A stretch of DNA of 64,000 nt from Flavobacterium franklandianum (lineage in GTDB: Bacteria > Bacteroidota > Bacteroidia > Flavobacteriales > Flavobacteriaceae): positions 1 to 64,000 of the forward strand of contig NZ_VJZR01000009.1 of the NCBI RefSeq assembly GCF_007097365.1. The letters are read 5' to 3'. Positions 39,979 to 47,542 of this stretch are shown here, piece by piece. The notes beneath the pieces were generated by a model. It made no database searches. It was not told where the DNA came from and worked only from the letters and a program-made list of their open reading frames with translations. The translations under genes and the position numbers were made by a program. The number at the start of each line of letters is the position of its first letter. Position 1 is the stretch's first letter.

Positions 39979-41166
39979 TTATGCTACTATCTCAGTTACC
40001 TGTCCAGCACCAACCGTTCTACCACCTTCACGGATAGCAAAACGAAGTCCAACATTCATTGCAATAGGGCTTAATAAAGCTACATTGATTGTTAAGTTGT
40101 CTCCTGGCATAACCATCTCTACTCCTTCTGGCAAAGTGATAACTCCTGTTACGTCAGTTGTACGTACGTAGAACTGTGGACGGTAGTTATTATGGAATGG
40201 TGTGTGACGACCACCTTCTTCTTTTTTCAAGATATAAACCTCTGCTTTGAAAGTAGCGTGTGGTTTTACAGATCCTGGTTTAATGATAACCATTCCTCTT
40301 TTGATATCAGCTTTATCAACACCTCTTAACAATAAACCTACGTTATCTCCAGCCTCACCTCTATCAAGGATTTTACGGAACATTTCAACTCCTGTAATAG
40401 TAGAAGTCAATTTTTCAGCTCCCATACCAATGATTTCAACAGGATCTCCTGTATTAGCAATACCTGTTTCGATACGACCTGTAGCAACAGTTCCACGACC
40501 TGTAATTGTAAATACATCTTCAACTGGCATCAAGAATGGTTTTGCAGTATCACGAATTGGCTCTTCAATCCAAGAATCACAAGCAGCCATCAATTCAATA
40601 ATTTTTGGTACCCAAGCTGGATCGTTGTTCAATCCACCAAGTGCAGAACCTTGAATAACTGGACAGTTGTCTCCGTCATATTCGTAGAAAGACAATAAGT
40701 CTCTAATTTCCATTTCTACAAGCTCTAACAATTCCTCGTCATCAACCATATCCACTTTGTTCATGAATACAACCATTCTAGGAATACCTACTTGGCGACC
40801 TAATAGAATGTGCTCACGTGTTTGTGGCATTGGTCCGTCTGTAGCTGCTACAACAAGAATAGCACCATCCATTTGAGCAGCACCTGTAACCATGTTTTTT
40901 ACGTAATCCGCGTGACCAGGACAGTCAACGTGTGCGTAGTGACGGTTTGCAGTTTCATACTCAACGTGAGATGTATTAATTGTAATACCTCTTTCTTTTT
41001 CTTCTGGAGCATTATCAATTTGATCAAATGATTTTGCTTGACAGTAACCAGCATCAGATAACACTTTAGTTATTGCTGCAGTTAAAGTTGTTTTTCCGTG
41101 ATCCACGTGCCCAATTGTTCCAATGTTTAAGTGGGGCTTGTTACGGTTAAAGGTTTCTTTTGCCAT
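39979..41166 (-). CDS. tuf: Elongation factor Tu
   Basis: A 395-residue GTPase that delivers aminoacyl-tRNA to the ribosome. G1 [15 protein letters not shown] is at residues 19-33, the effector region [16 protein letters not shown] at about 56-71, G3 DCPGHADY at about 81-88 and G4 NKVDMVDD at about 136-143. Length and C-terminal domain ([15 protein letters not shown]) are normal. It is cotranscribed with the three tRNA genes upstream and ends at its own terminator. It is the only tuf in the window. Confidence 0.99.
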   Translation of the reverse strand: MAKETFNRNKPHLNIGTIGHVDHGKTTLTAAITKVLSDAGYCQAKSFDQIDNAPEEKERGITINTSHVEYETANRHYAHVDCPGHADYVKNMVTGAAQMDGAILVVAATDGPMPQTREHILLGRQVGIPRMVVFMNKVDMVDDEELLELVEMEIRDLLSFYEYDGDNCPVIQGSALGGLNNDPAWVPKIIELMAACDSWIEEPIRDTAKPFLMPVEDVFTITGRGTVATGRIETGIANTGDPVEIIGMGAEKLTSTITGVEMFRKILDRGEAGDNVGLLLRGVDKADIKRGMVIIKPGSVKPHATFKAEVYILKKEEGGRHTPFHNNYRPQFYVRTTDVTGVITLPEGVEMVMPGDNLTINVALLSPIAMNVGLRFAIREGGRTVGAGQVTEIVA

Positions 41167-41221
41167 TTTACTTAATTTTTAATCTTAGTTATTATTAGTG
41201 TTCAATTTTATACTTTTTTTG

Positions 41222-41293
41222 AGCCAACTACGGGAATTGAACCCGTGACCTCTTCCTTACCAAGGAAGCACTCTACCTCTGAGCTAAGTCGGC
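41222..41293 (-). tRNA. tRNA-Thr (GGT)
   Basis: 72 bases. Acceptor GCCGACT / AGTTGGC, anticodon loop TTGGTAA (GGT), T-stem ACGGG/CCCGT with loop TTCAATT. It is the tRNA closest to tuf. Confidence 0.95.
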
Positions 41294-41369
41294 AGAGAAA
41301 TTTTGTTTAACATTGTTTAAAAGTTTAAAGTTGTTTCCTTAAACTATGTAAACCTTAAACTTCATTTTG

Positions 41370-41450
41370 TGGGGAGAGCAGGATTCGAACCTGCGAAGTT
41401 CACACAGCAGATTTACAGTCTGCCCTCGTTGGCCGCTTGAGTATCTCCCC
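41370..41450 (-). tRNA. tRNA-Tyr (GTA)
   Basis: 81 bases with the long variable arm of bacterial tRNA-Tyr. Acceptor GGGGAGA / TCTCCCC, anticodon loop CTGTAAA (GTA), T-loop TTCGAAT. No tRNA-Gly gene follows in the 76 bases before tRNA-Thr (GGT), unlike the four-tRNA arrangement upstream of tuf in enterobacteria. Confidence 0.96.
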
Positions 41451-41512
41451 ATTTTTTTTTAAATTTCAATAATTTAAAGAACAAATTCCAAATCGCATTT
41501 GGAATAAAAAAG

Positions 41513-41586
41513 AGCCGGCGGAGGGACTCGAACCCACGACCTGCTGATTACAAATCAGCTGCTCTAGCCAACTGAGCTACGCTGGC
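41513..41586 (-). tRNA. tRNA-Thr (TGT), with two stem mismatches
   Basis: 74 bases. Anticodon loop TTTGTAA (TGT) and the D- and anticodon stems are regular. The acceptor strand GCCAGCG faces CGCCGGC, giving an A4-C69 mismatch. The T-stem GTGGG faces CCCTC, giving U50-U64. It is first in the tRNA-tuf transcript. Probably functional, since the identity elements and T-loop are intact. Confidence 0.9.
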
Positions 41587-41601
41587 AAATACAATAAAAA
41601 A

Positions 41602-41623
41602 AGTCCGCTATTTCTAACGGACT
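41602..41623 (-). terminator. hpf terminator
   Basis: AGTCCG and CGGACT arms around a ten-base loop. The minus-strand transcript then has UUUUUUUAUUG. It lies 55 bases past the hpf stop and directly downstream of the -7 box of the tRNA-tuf promoter. Confidence 0.7.
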
Positions 41624-41624
41624 G

Positions 41625-41655
41625 CAAATGTATATCTTTTTGTTTTTTAATCAAA
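41625..41655 (-). promoter_or_regulatory. Promoter of the tRNA-Thr-Tyr-Thr-tuf operon
   Basis: Read on the minus strand: TTTG (41655-41652), a 19-base spacer and TACATTTG (41632-41625), an exact Bacteroidota consensus. Transcription would start near 41618, about 30 bases before the first tRNA. It overlaps the region that terminates hpf. Confidence 0.8.
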
Positions 41656-41677
41656 ACAATTTTATGAAAAATTTAGA

Positions 41678-41980
41678 TTAATTATGTGTATTGATTTTTT
41701 CTTTTCTTTTTACCAACAATCGTTCTATAGATTCTGCCGCAAGCTCTATTGCTTCTTCAAAAGTTTTGCATTGTTTTTTTACTAAAAAATCGTCTCCCGG
41801 GACAATTATTTTCATCTCTACGATTTTATTTTCCTTGTCACTCGTCTTTTCAACTTTCAAATAAACGTCAGAAGATACTACTTTGTCGTAATATTTTTCC
41901 AATTTAACCATTCTTTCTTGAACAAAATCTACTAGTTTTCTGTCAACTGTAAAGTTAACTGCGTGAACATCTACCTTCAT
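41678..41980 (-). CDS. hpf: Ribosome hibernation-promoting factor/RaiA family protein
   Basis: A 100-residue short-form HPF/RaiA protein that binds the 30S decoding centre in stationary phase. The family pattern is KVDVHAVNFTVDRKLVDFVQERMVKLEKYYDKVV (residues 2-35), then an acidic/lysine strand and FEEAIELAAESIERLLVKRKEK. The ATG at 41980 is preferred; a nearby ATG at 41986 and a longer frame starting at 42007 are less likely because conservation begins at KVDVHAV. It starts about 35 bases after xerC and shares its transcript. Confidence 0.88.
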   Translation of the reverse strand: MKVDVHAVNFTVDRKLVDFVQERMVKLEKYYDKVVSSDVYLKVEKTSDKENKIVEMKIIVPGDDFLVKKQCKTFEEAIELAAESIERLLVKRKEKINTHN

Positions 41981-42015
41981 AATCATTTTTTTTAGTTGGT
42001 TAAACATTTTTCGAA

Positions 42016-42912
42016 TTATTTTAGATTTCTTGGATGGGCATCTTCATAGACTTTTTTGAGTTCTGACAAACTGCTATGTGTATATATTTGTGTCGATGCC
42101 AAACTTGAATGTCCTAATAATTCTTTTACTGAATTTAAATCGGCTCCATTGTTCAAAAGATGAGTCGCAAATGTGTGTCTTAATATATGGGGACTTTTCT
42201 TTACTTTCTCGGAGACAGTACTAAAGTATGTATTTATTAATCGATACACAAAGGATTCACTTAATTTTAATCCTTTTTTTGTTAAAAAGAAAAAGTCACT
42301 ATCCATAACTTTCTCTAAACCTGCTCTTTCTGAAAAATATAAATTTAATTGTTGCGAAATAATTAGCAACAACGGAAGAATTCTTTCCTTATTTCTTTTA
42401 CCTAGAACTTTTATGGTGTGATTTGACGTATTGACGTTTACCGTTTTCAAATGAATTAATTCTGCACGTCGAATTCCCGTAGTATAAAACAAGTCTATTA
42501 TAAGTTTATCTCTAATTTCTTCGAACCCTACTGGATTTTGTATTTGATCCAAAACGGCTGTAAGTTCATTTTCCGAAAACGGAATTTGAAGTGTTTTAGG
42601 AGTTTTTAAAGCTTTGTGTTTCAGCATCGGGCTAAGTTCAATTTGCTTGGTCTTTAATAGAAATTTATAATACGCTTTTAAAGATTGCATTTTTCTATTT
42701 ACCGAAACATTCGATATAGCATCATCTACAAGCGAAACTATCCAAGTTCTGATCTGATTGTAGTTGGCGCGATCTATATTTTCTTGATCGAATTGATTTT
42801 TATTGAACAACTCGAAGAAATTGATGTCATTCAAATACGCATTTACGGTATGTGGAGAATATTTTTTCTCCAATTGAAGATAATCTTTAAATGCGTCCTT
42901 ATTATTAATCAT
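42016..42912 (-). CDS. xerC: Tyrosine recombinase XerC
   Basis: A 298-residue site-specific recombinase, probably resolving chromosome dimers. The N-terminal SAM-like core-binding domain ([23 protein letters not shown]) is followed by the catalytic domain. All catalytic residues are visible: Arg148 in TTGIRRAEL, Lys172 in GKRNKER, H242-xx-R245 in [12 protein letters not shown], His268 in LLGHSS and nucleophile Tyr277 in STQIYTHSS. Genomic position between rpsU and hpf, without neighbouring mobile genes, argues for a housekeeping Xer enzyme and not an integrase. The start codon directly abuts the U-run of the rpsU terminator. Confidence 0.9.
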   Translation of the reverse strand: MINNKDAFKDYLQLEKKYSPHTVNAYLNDINFFELFNKNQFDQENIDRANYNQIRTWIVSLVDDAISNVSVNRKMQSLKAYYKFLLKTKQIELSPMLKHKALKTPKTLQIPFSENELTAVLDQIQNPVGFEEIRDKLIIDLFYTTGIRRAELIHLKTVNVNTSNHTIKVLGKRNKERILPLLLIISQQLNLYFSERAGLEKVMDSDFFFLTKKGLKLSESFVYRLINTYFSTVSEKVKKSPHILRHTFATHLLNNGADLNSVKELLGHSSLASTQIYTHSSLSELKKVYEDAHPRNLK

Positions 42913-42918
42913 AAAAAA

Positions 42919-42959
42919 ACCGTTAGCATCAAAGGTATTAAACTTTAATGACTAACGGT
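42919..42959 (-). terminator. rpsU terminator overlapping the xerC leader
   Basis: ACCGTTAG and CTAACGGT arms, extended inside by CAT/ATG and AAAG/CTTT with single mismatches. On the minus strand it is followed by U7 and then at once by the xerC ATG (42912). It therefore terminates rpsU and must be read through to express xerC-hpf, unless a promoter lies inside rpsU. Confidence 0.8.
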
Positions 42960-42981
42960 ATTTTATTGTAACAGAAAATAA

Positions 42982-43179
42982 TTAAATATTCTCGATGTTA
43001 TCTCTCATATTCTGGATATAAGCAGCTTTTTGAATCTTGATTCTATTGATAACTGATGGTTTTATAAAAGCAGTACGCGCTCTTAGTTGACGAACAGTTC
43101 CAGTTTTGTCAAATTTTCTTTTATAGCGCTTTAATGCTCTATCGATATTTTCTCCGTCTTTAATTGGTATAATTAACAT
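42982..43179 (-). CDS. rpsU: 30S ribosomal protein bS21
   Basis: A 65-residue small basic ribosomal protein. MLIIPIKDGENIDRALKRYKRKFDKTG and the Arg-rich middle (RQLRARTAFIKP) match bS21 of Bacteroidota. In this phylum bS21 helps hide the 3' end of 16S rRNA so that the anti-Shine-Dalgarno is not available. The start at 43179 is chosen because it follows an excellent Shine-Dalgarno (43186-43196) and because a longer frame to 43221 extends upstream of the likely promoter (-7 box 43209-43216). Ends at the hairpin 42919-42959. Confidence 0.95.
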   Translation of the reverse strand: MLIIPIKDGENIDRALKRYKRKFDKTGTVRQLRARTAFIKPSVINRIKIQKAAYIQNMRDNIENI

Positions 43180-43185
43180 AATTTT

Positions 43186-43196
43186 ATCACCCCCTT
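43186..43196 (-). promoter_or_regulatory. Near-perfect Shine-Dalgarno of rpsU
   Basis: AAGGGGGTGAT on the minus strand, six bases before the ATG. Including the two bases upstream, 12 of 13 positions match GAAAGGAGGTGAT, the complement of the 16S rRNA 3' end. Other genes in the window start after A-rich sequence with no such element. Known work in Flavobacterium links this site to autoregulation by bS21 supply. Confidence 0.9.
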
Positions 43197-43208
43197 TCGT
43201 TAAGGTTG

Positions 43209-43216
43209 CAAAAGTA
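43209..43216 (-). promoter_or_regulatory. -7 box of the rpsU promoter
   Basis: TACTTTTG on the minus strand, matching TAnnTTTG. It would give a leader of about 20-25 nucleotides that includes the Shine-Dalgarno. A good -33 TTTG is not visible at the usual distance. Confidence 0.5.
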
Positions 43217-43303
43217 ATCAAAGTTTTGAATTATGAGTTATGAATTATGAATTATTTTTTCAGATTAAAGACAATAGACAAATAGATGACAGACTAAAAA
43301 AAA

Positions 43304-43333
43304 AGCCAAATTACAATTACTTTGTTCTTGGCT
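43304..43333 (-). terminator. Probable terminator of the acyl-CoA dehydrogenase gene
   Basis: AGCCAA and TTGGCT arms with an 18-base loop; the minus-strand transcript continues with nine U residues. The stem is short, so strength is uncertain. Confidence 0.55.
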
Positions 43334-43356
43334 CTATAATCTTATTCAATTTTATT

Positions 43357-44499
43357 TTATTCTTTCAAAATATTCCTCGAAATCACCAACTTCTGTATCT
43401 CAGTCGTTCCCTCACCAATGGTACATAATTTCGAATCTCTGAAGAATTTCTCTACTGGATAATCTTTTGTATAACCGTAACCGCCGTGAACTTGAATGGC
43501 GTCAGTTGAAACTTTTACACAAACTTCTGAAGAATACATTTTGCTCATTGCTCCGAGCGTAGTCATATTGCGGTTATTGTTTTTCAAGTAAGCCGCTTTG
43601 TGCAACAACAATTCTGAAGCTTCAATTTCGGTGGCCATATCGGCTAGTTTAAAAGCTATTGCTTGAAATTCGCTTATCGCTTTTCCAAACTGATGTCTTT
43701 CTTTCGAATATTTTAAGGAAGCTTCATAAGCACCTTTCGCAATCCCTAATGACAATGCTCCAATAGAAATTCTTCCACCGTCCAAAATTTTCATCGATTG
43801 AATGAATCCCTGTCCTACATCACCTAATCTATTGGCGTCTGCAACTCGGCAATTATCAAAGAATAATTCAGCTGTTTCGCTAGCGCGCATTCCTAATTTA
43901 TTGGCTTTTTTTCCTGAGGTAAATCCTGGCATTCCTTTTTCGAAAACAAATGCAGTCATACCTCTAGAATCGCCTTTTTCGCCAGTGCGTACTATAACTA
44001 CAGCAATATCTCCTGAAATTCCGTGTGTGATAAAATTTTTGGATCCATTTACAATCCAATCATCTCCATCTTTTACAGCAGTTGTATTCATTCCTCCTGC
44101 ATCGGAACCAGTGTTATGTTCGGTCAATCCCCAAGCACCAATGTGCTCGCCAGTGGCTAGCTTTGGAATCCACTTTTTCTTTTGTTCTTCGTTACCAAAA
44201 GTCAAAATATGATTCGTACATAACGAATTATGCGCCGCAACAGATAATCCTATCGACGGATCTACTTTTGAAATCTCTTCGACCACTGCAATATATTCGT
44301 GATATCCTAAACCTGAACCACCCAATTCTTCTGGAACTAAAACGCCCATAAAACCCATTTTTCCCATTTTTTTGAATAATGAAACTGGGAATTTTTGAGA
44401 TTCATCCCACTCCATAATATGTGGTCTAATATATTTTTCGGCAAAATCTCTTGCGGATTCGGCTATCATTACTTGTGTTTCGCTGTAATCAAAGTTCAT
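43357..44499 (-). CDS. Acyl-CoA dehydrogenase
   Basis: A 380-residue FAD-dependent enzyme that introduces the trans-2 double bond into an acyl-CoA, in fatty-acid or branched-chain amino-acid degradation. FAD-contact segments are present: WGLTEHNTGSDAGGMNTTA (about 127-145) and FITHGISGDIAVV. The C-terminal signature QVHGGYGYTKDYPVEKFFRD leads to the catalytic Glu in GEGTTEIQKLVISR (about 363). Sequence resembles short/branched-chain types, but chain-length preference cannot be read. Single gene; the downstream neighbour rpsU is on the same strand with its own promoter. Confidence 0.93.
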   Translation of the reverse strand: MNFDYSETQVMIAESARDFAEKYIRPHIMEWDESQKFPVSLFKKMGKMGFMGVLVPEELGGSGLGYHEYIAVVEEISKVDPSIGLSVAAHNSLCTNHILTFGNEEQKKKWIPKLATGEHIGAWGLTEHNTGSDAGGMNTTAVKDGDDWIVNGSKNFITHGISGDIAVVIVRTGEKGDSRGMTAFVFEKGMPGFTSGKKANKLGMRASETAELFFDNCRVADANRLGDVGQGFIQSMKILDGGRISIGALSLGIAKGAYEASLKYSKERHQFGKAISEFQAIAFKLADMATEIEASELLLHKAAYLKNNNRNMTTLGAMSKMYSSEVCVKVSTDAIQVHGGYGYTKDYPVEKFFRDSKLCTIGEGTTEIQKLVISRNILKE

Positions 44500-44518
44500 T
44501 GTAAAAGAGGTAAGAATT

Positions 44519-45403
44519 TTAAAAGTTCAAATATAAGGCTATAATTTTTGCCTTTTCAATAGACAAACCTTTAATTTTTGTTAAATCTTCACTATTTTTT
44601 ATATCGCCATTCATACTCCGAAAAGTTACTATATTTTTAGAAATTGGATATTTAAAATAAGGAAATAGCGAAAGCTCTTTTATTGAAGCATTGTTAATGT
44701 CAATTTTTTTGACTGTTGGCGAAGCCGAAATCTTGAAATGAGAATTCAAATTTTCGATAACCTCTGGCGACAATCCCCAAACGTCATTCATTTGTTCCAT
44801 CGAAACAAAACCGCCAAGATTTTCTTTGAATTTTAAAATCCGAATCGAAATGGCCTCTCCTATTCCATAAATTTTAATTAAATCTTCTTGAGTAGCTTGG
44901 TTGATGTCGATGACTACAATCTTCTCTTTTTTGGCGAAAGCCGTATTGTCATATTTTTTATACTCTTTGAATTCTTTTTTGTTATTGACCCAATCCGGAA
45001 ATTTGAAATAGGGCGAAATGGCATTCAACAAGGAATCCGAAACTTTGGTCACCGTTTGAAATTCTTTGGGCGAATTCACATATTTATTTTGTTTTCTAAA
45101 AGCAAACAATCTGTCGATTTCAGCAACAGACATTCCGAGTTTGTATCCTTTATAATCTGTAATGAAATTGGGGTTGAACGGATAAATCTTTGGAACATAA
45201 TTCAATTTTTCCTGTTTCAAGGAATCGATTTGTGATTGCAAGGAAAGCCACTTTTCTTTTTGGGGAGTAGCTTTAGAAAAAGAATTGAAATCTACAAAAT
45301 AATAAAGCAATTGAAAGATAATAATGATGGCAAACAACAACAAAATACCTGTGCGCTGCTCTCTAGAAAACTTAAAAAAGGAATTCATTGTTTTTAAAAT
45401 CAT
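44519..45403 (-). CDS. Helix-hairpin-helix (ComEA-like) protein, membrane anchored
   Basis: A 294-residue protein. One N-terminal membrane helix (about 17-37, GILLLFAIIIIFQLLYYFVD) leaves the rest outside the cytoplasmic membrane. Three helix-hairpin-helix units follow: near 100 (LGMSVAEIDRLFAFRK), near 165-200 (DINQATQEDLIKIYGIGEAISIRILKFKE) and near 235-290 (DINNASIKELSLFPYFKY, TKIKGLSIEKAKII). Such motifs bind DNA non-specifically, as in ComEA of competence systems, or serve in scaffolds. No other competence gene is nearby. The start is 19 bases upstream of the acyl-CoA dehydrogenase gene's start-side region and the two are probably cotranscribed. Confidence 0.82.
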   Translation of the reverse strand: MILKTMNSFFKFSREQRTGILLLFAIIIIFQLLYYFVDFNSFSKATPQKEKWLSLQSQIDSLKQEKLNYVPKIYPFNPNFITDYKGYKLGMSVAEIDRLFAFRKQNKYVNSPKEFQTVTKVSDSLLNAISPYFKFPDWVNNKKEFKEYKKYDNTAFAKKEKIVVIDINQATQEDLIKIYGIGEAISIRILKFKENLGGFVSMEQMNDVWGLSPEVIENLNSHFKISASPTVKKIDINNASIKELSLFPYFKYPISKNIVTFRSMNGDIKNSEDLTKIKGLSIEKAKIIALYLNF

Positions 45404-45544
45404 TAAAAGGATGTTTTATAAAGCCTAAAAATATGAAATAATTTATAATACATCACTTTATAGATAAGATAATGACAAAAATTTAAAAAGAGTGACTTTA
45501 AAAAAAATACAGTTCTCTATATCTCCAAAACATTAAAAAAACAA

Positions 45545-45552
45545 TATATTTG
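45545..45552 (+). promoter_or_regulatory. -7 box of the permease promoter
   Basis: TATATTTG matches TAnnTTTG. It overlaps the TTG at 45550, so translation from that TTG is excluded and the ATG at 45580 is favoured. The -33 element is weak. Confidence 0.5.
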
Positions 45553-45579
45553 AAAACTATTAACAATAAATGTGAAAAT

Positions 45580-47226
45580 ATGTCTATTTGGAAAAGAAAA
45601 CCATTAGAACAGCTTTTGTCCGAGGCTGATGATTCTGAAAAAGGATTAAAGAAAACTCTAACCGCGCCTGGATTAGTTGCTCTTGGAATTGGCGCCATTA
45701 TTGGCGCCGGATTATTTTCAATAACAGGTTTAGCAGCATCTGCAAATGCGGGTCCAGCCATAACTATTTCTTTTTTGGTAGCAGCTTTTGGCTGTGTTTT
45801 TGCAGGTTTATGTTATGCCGAATTCTCTTCGATGATTCCAGTTGCCGGAAGTGCTTATACTTATTCATTTGCCACTATGGGTGAATTTATAGCTTGGATA
45901 ATTGGTTGGGATTTAGTTTTAGAATATGCCGTTGGAGCTGCAACGGTTTCTATTAGTTGGTCTCGATATTTCGGCAAATTTTTAGGAGGCTATGGCATTC
46001 ATATAGATGATGCCTATATGCTTTCGCCCTTTGAAGGAGGTATTATAAATATTCCTGCCGTATTAATAGTTATGGTCGTATCATTCCTATTGATTCGCGG
46101 AACCCAAGAATCATCATTTGTTAATGCAATAATAGTTTTACTAAAAGTTACTGTAGTTCTAGTATTTATTGCTGTGGGATGGCAATATATTAGACCTGAA
46201 AACTACACCCCCTATATTCCAGAAAATACAGGGAAATTTGGAGAATTTGGTTTTTCAGGAATAATCAGAGCTGCAGCAATAGTATTCTTTGCCTACATAG
46301 GATTTGATGCTGTGTCAACCGCAGCCCAAGAAGCTAAAAACCCTAAACGAGATATGCCAATCGGAATATTATTATCCTTGGCAATTTGTACTATTCTTTA
46401 CATTCTTTTTGCTCACGTAATGACAGGAGTGGTAAATTATCAGGCATTTGCAGGAAAAGACGGGATTGCCCCAGTTGCGATTGCGGTAGAAGCTATGGGA
46501 ACTGCAGGGCCTGACGGAATGATAACTCCAGCCTATCCTTGGCTTAACAATGCGATTTTATTAGCAATTTTAGGAGGATATTCTTCTGTTATTTTAGTGA
46601 TGCTTATGGGTCAAAGTAGAGTGTTTTTCTCGATGAGTAAAGATGGTTTGATGCCAAAAATATTCTCAGAAGTACATCCAAAATTTAGGACTCCGGCTAA
46701 AAATAATTTATTGTTTATGGTAATTGTGAGTCTGTTTGCAGCATTTGTTCCCGCTAGAGTTGTTGGAGAAATGACCAGTATTGGAACACTATTCGCCTTT
46801 ATTTTAGTTTGCATAGGCGTTTTGATTATGCGTAAAAAAATGCCTGATGCACCAAGAGCATTTAGAACGCCTTTAGTTCCATTTGTACCCATTGCTGGAG
46901 TTGCAGTATGCCTATTTATGATGGTGTTTTTACCATTAGACACATGGATTAGACTTATCGTTTGGATGATGATTGGGTTCGATTTATACCTATTTTACGG
47001 GATGAAACACAGTAAATTAAACCAAGGTCATTTTAGTCTAAAAAACTACAAAACAGTTGCTAGCTCTGGCTTAGGAATGGTTTTAGCATTAATTATTATT
47101 GCTTTTATTCATCATAGCGACATTGAAGTTGACGATCATTTCTTATTCTATTTTTCTCTAATTTTTGCAGCAATTCATGCATTAATTTATTCTTATAGTT
47201 TTAAAAAGGTGAGAAAATCCAATTGA
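45580..47226 (+). CDS. APC-family amino acid permease
   Basis: A 548-residue inner-membrane transporter of the amino acid-polyamine-organocation superfamily. The first helix carries GLVALGIGAIIGAGLFSITG (about 26-45), the substrate-binding unwound segment. AGSAYTYSFATMGEFIAWIIGWDLVLEY and FFAYIGFDAVSTAAQEAKNPKRDMPIGI are typical of the cationic amino acid transporter (CAT/YfnA) branch. About 12-14 helices. Transport of basic or neutral amino acids by proton symport or exchange is likely, but the substrate is not fixed by sequence. Start taken at 45580 because upstream codons lie in the promoter. Strong terminator immediately downstream. Confidence 0.9.
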   Translation: MSIWKRKPLEQLLSEADDSEKGLKKTLTAPGLVALGIGAIIGAGLFSITGLAASANAGPAITISFLVAAFGCVFAGLCYAEFSSMIPVAGSAYTYSFATMGEFIAWIIGWDLVLEYAVGAATVSISWSRYFGKFLGGYGIHIDDAYMLSPFEGGIINIPAVLIVMVVSFLLIRGTQESSFVNAIIVLLKVTVVLVFIAVGWQYIRPENYTPYIPENTGKFGEFGFSGIIRAAAIVFFAYIGFDAVSTAAQEAKNPKRDMPIGILLSLAICTILYILFAHVMTGVVNYQAFAGKDGIAPVAIAVEAMGTAGPDGMITPAYPWLNNAILLAILGGYSSVILVMLMGQSRVFFSMSKDGLMPKIFSEVHPKFRTPAKNNLLFMVIVSLFAAFVPARVVGEMTSIGTLFAFILVCIGVLIMRKKMPDAPRAFRTPLVPFVPIAGVAVCLFMMVFLPLDTWIRLIVWMMIGFDLYLFYGMKHSKLNQGHFSLKNYKTVASSGLGMVLALIIIAFIHHSDIEVDDHFLFYFSLIFAAIHALIYSYSFKKVRKSN

Positions 47227-47238
47227 GAAAATAGTAAA

Positions 47239-47279
47239 GGGATTATAAAGTTTTTCATAACTTTATAATCCCTTTTTTT
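47239..47279 (+). terminator. Permease terminator
   Basis: Twelve-base perfect arms GGGATTATAAAG / CTTTATAATCCC around a ten-base loop, followed by seven T residues. Confidence 0.95.
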
Positions 47280-47294
47280 GTTTTCAAACTCTTG

Positions 47295-47522
47295 TTACAA
47301 ATCAAAAACTGAAGTGCGCTTACCTCGAATTAAATCTTTCAACCGAATCCAGAAAGCCAGCGTTAAATAAACACCAAACCACAAACCTGCCGTAACAAAG
47401 GTAATATAGATAAAAAATAATCTCACATCCGATACCCGCATTCCCAATCTATCAGCAAGGCGCGAAGAAACATGAAAACCACGTTTTTCGAAAAAATATT
47501 TGAGTTGTATGACTGCTCGCAT
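47295..47522 (-). CDS. PspC-domain small membrane protein
   Basis: A 75-residue protein with a PspC-like domain: GFHVSSRLADRLGMRVSDVRLFFIYITFVTAG, in which a short basic region precedes one or two hydrophobic helices (FIYITFVTAGLWFGVYLTLAFWI). PspC proteins sit in the inner membrane and take part in phage-shock type envelope stress responses, but no other psp gene is present. The start at 47522 is preferred; a longer frame back to 47606 overlaps the end of the DUF2851 gene and has no conserved sequence. It follows DUF2851 by about 20 bases. Confidence 0.8.
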   Translation of the reverse strand: MRAVIQLKYFFEKRGFHVSSRLADRLGMRVSDVRLFFIYITFVTAGLWFGVYLTLAFWIRLKDLIRGKRTSVFDL

Positions 47523-47542
47523 TTTTTGGATTTTGGGTAAAA

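Noticed and set aside
41294..41369. Possible tRNA-Gly between tRNA-Thr and tRNA-Tyr
   Set aside because: No cloverleaf or GTTCGAATC-type T-arm is present; the stretch is AT-rich TTTAAAG sequence.
42016..42912. Tyrosine recombinase as sign of an integrative element
   Set aside because: Sequence and position between rpsU and hpf fit the housekeeping XerC; no cargo or attachment repeats were seen.
43180..43221. Longer rpsU frame from 43221
   Set aside because: It extends across the Shine-Dalgarno and the -7 box; bS21 begins at MLIIPIKDG.
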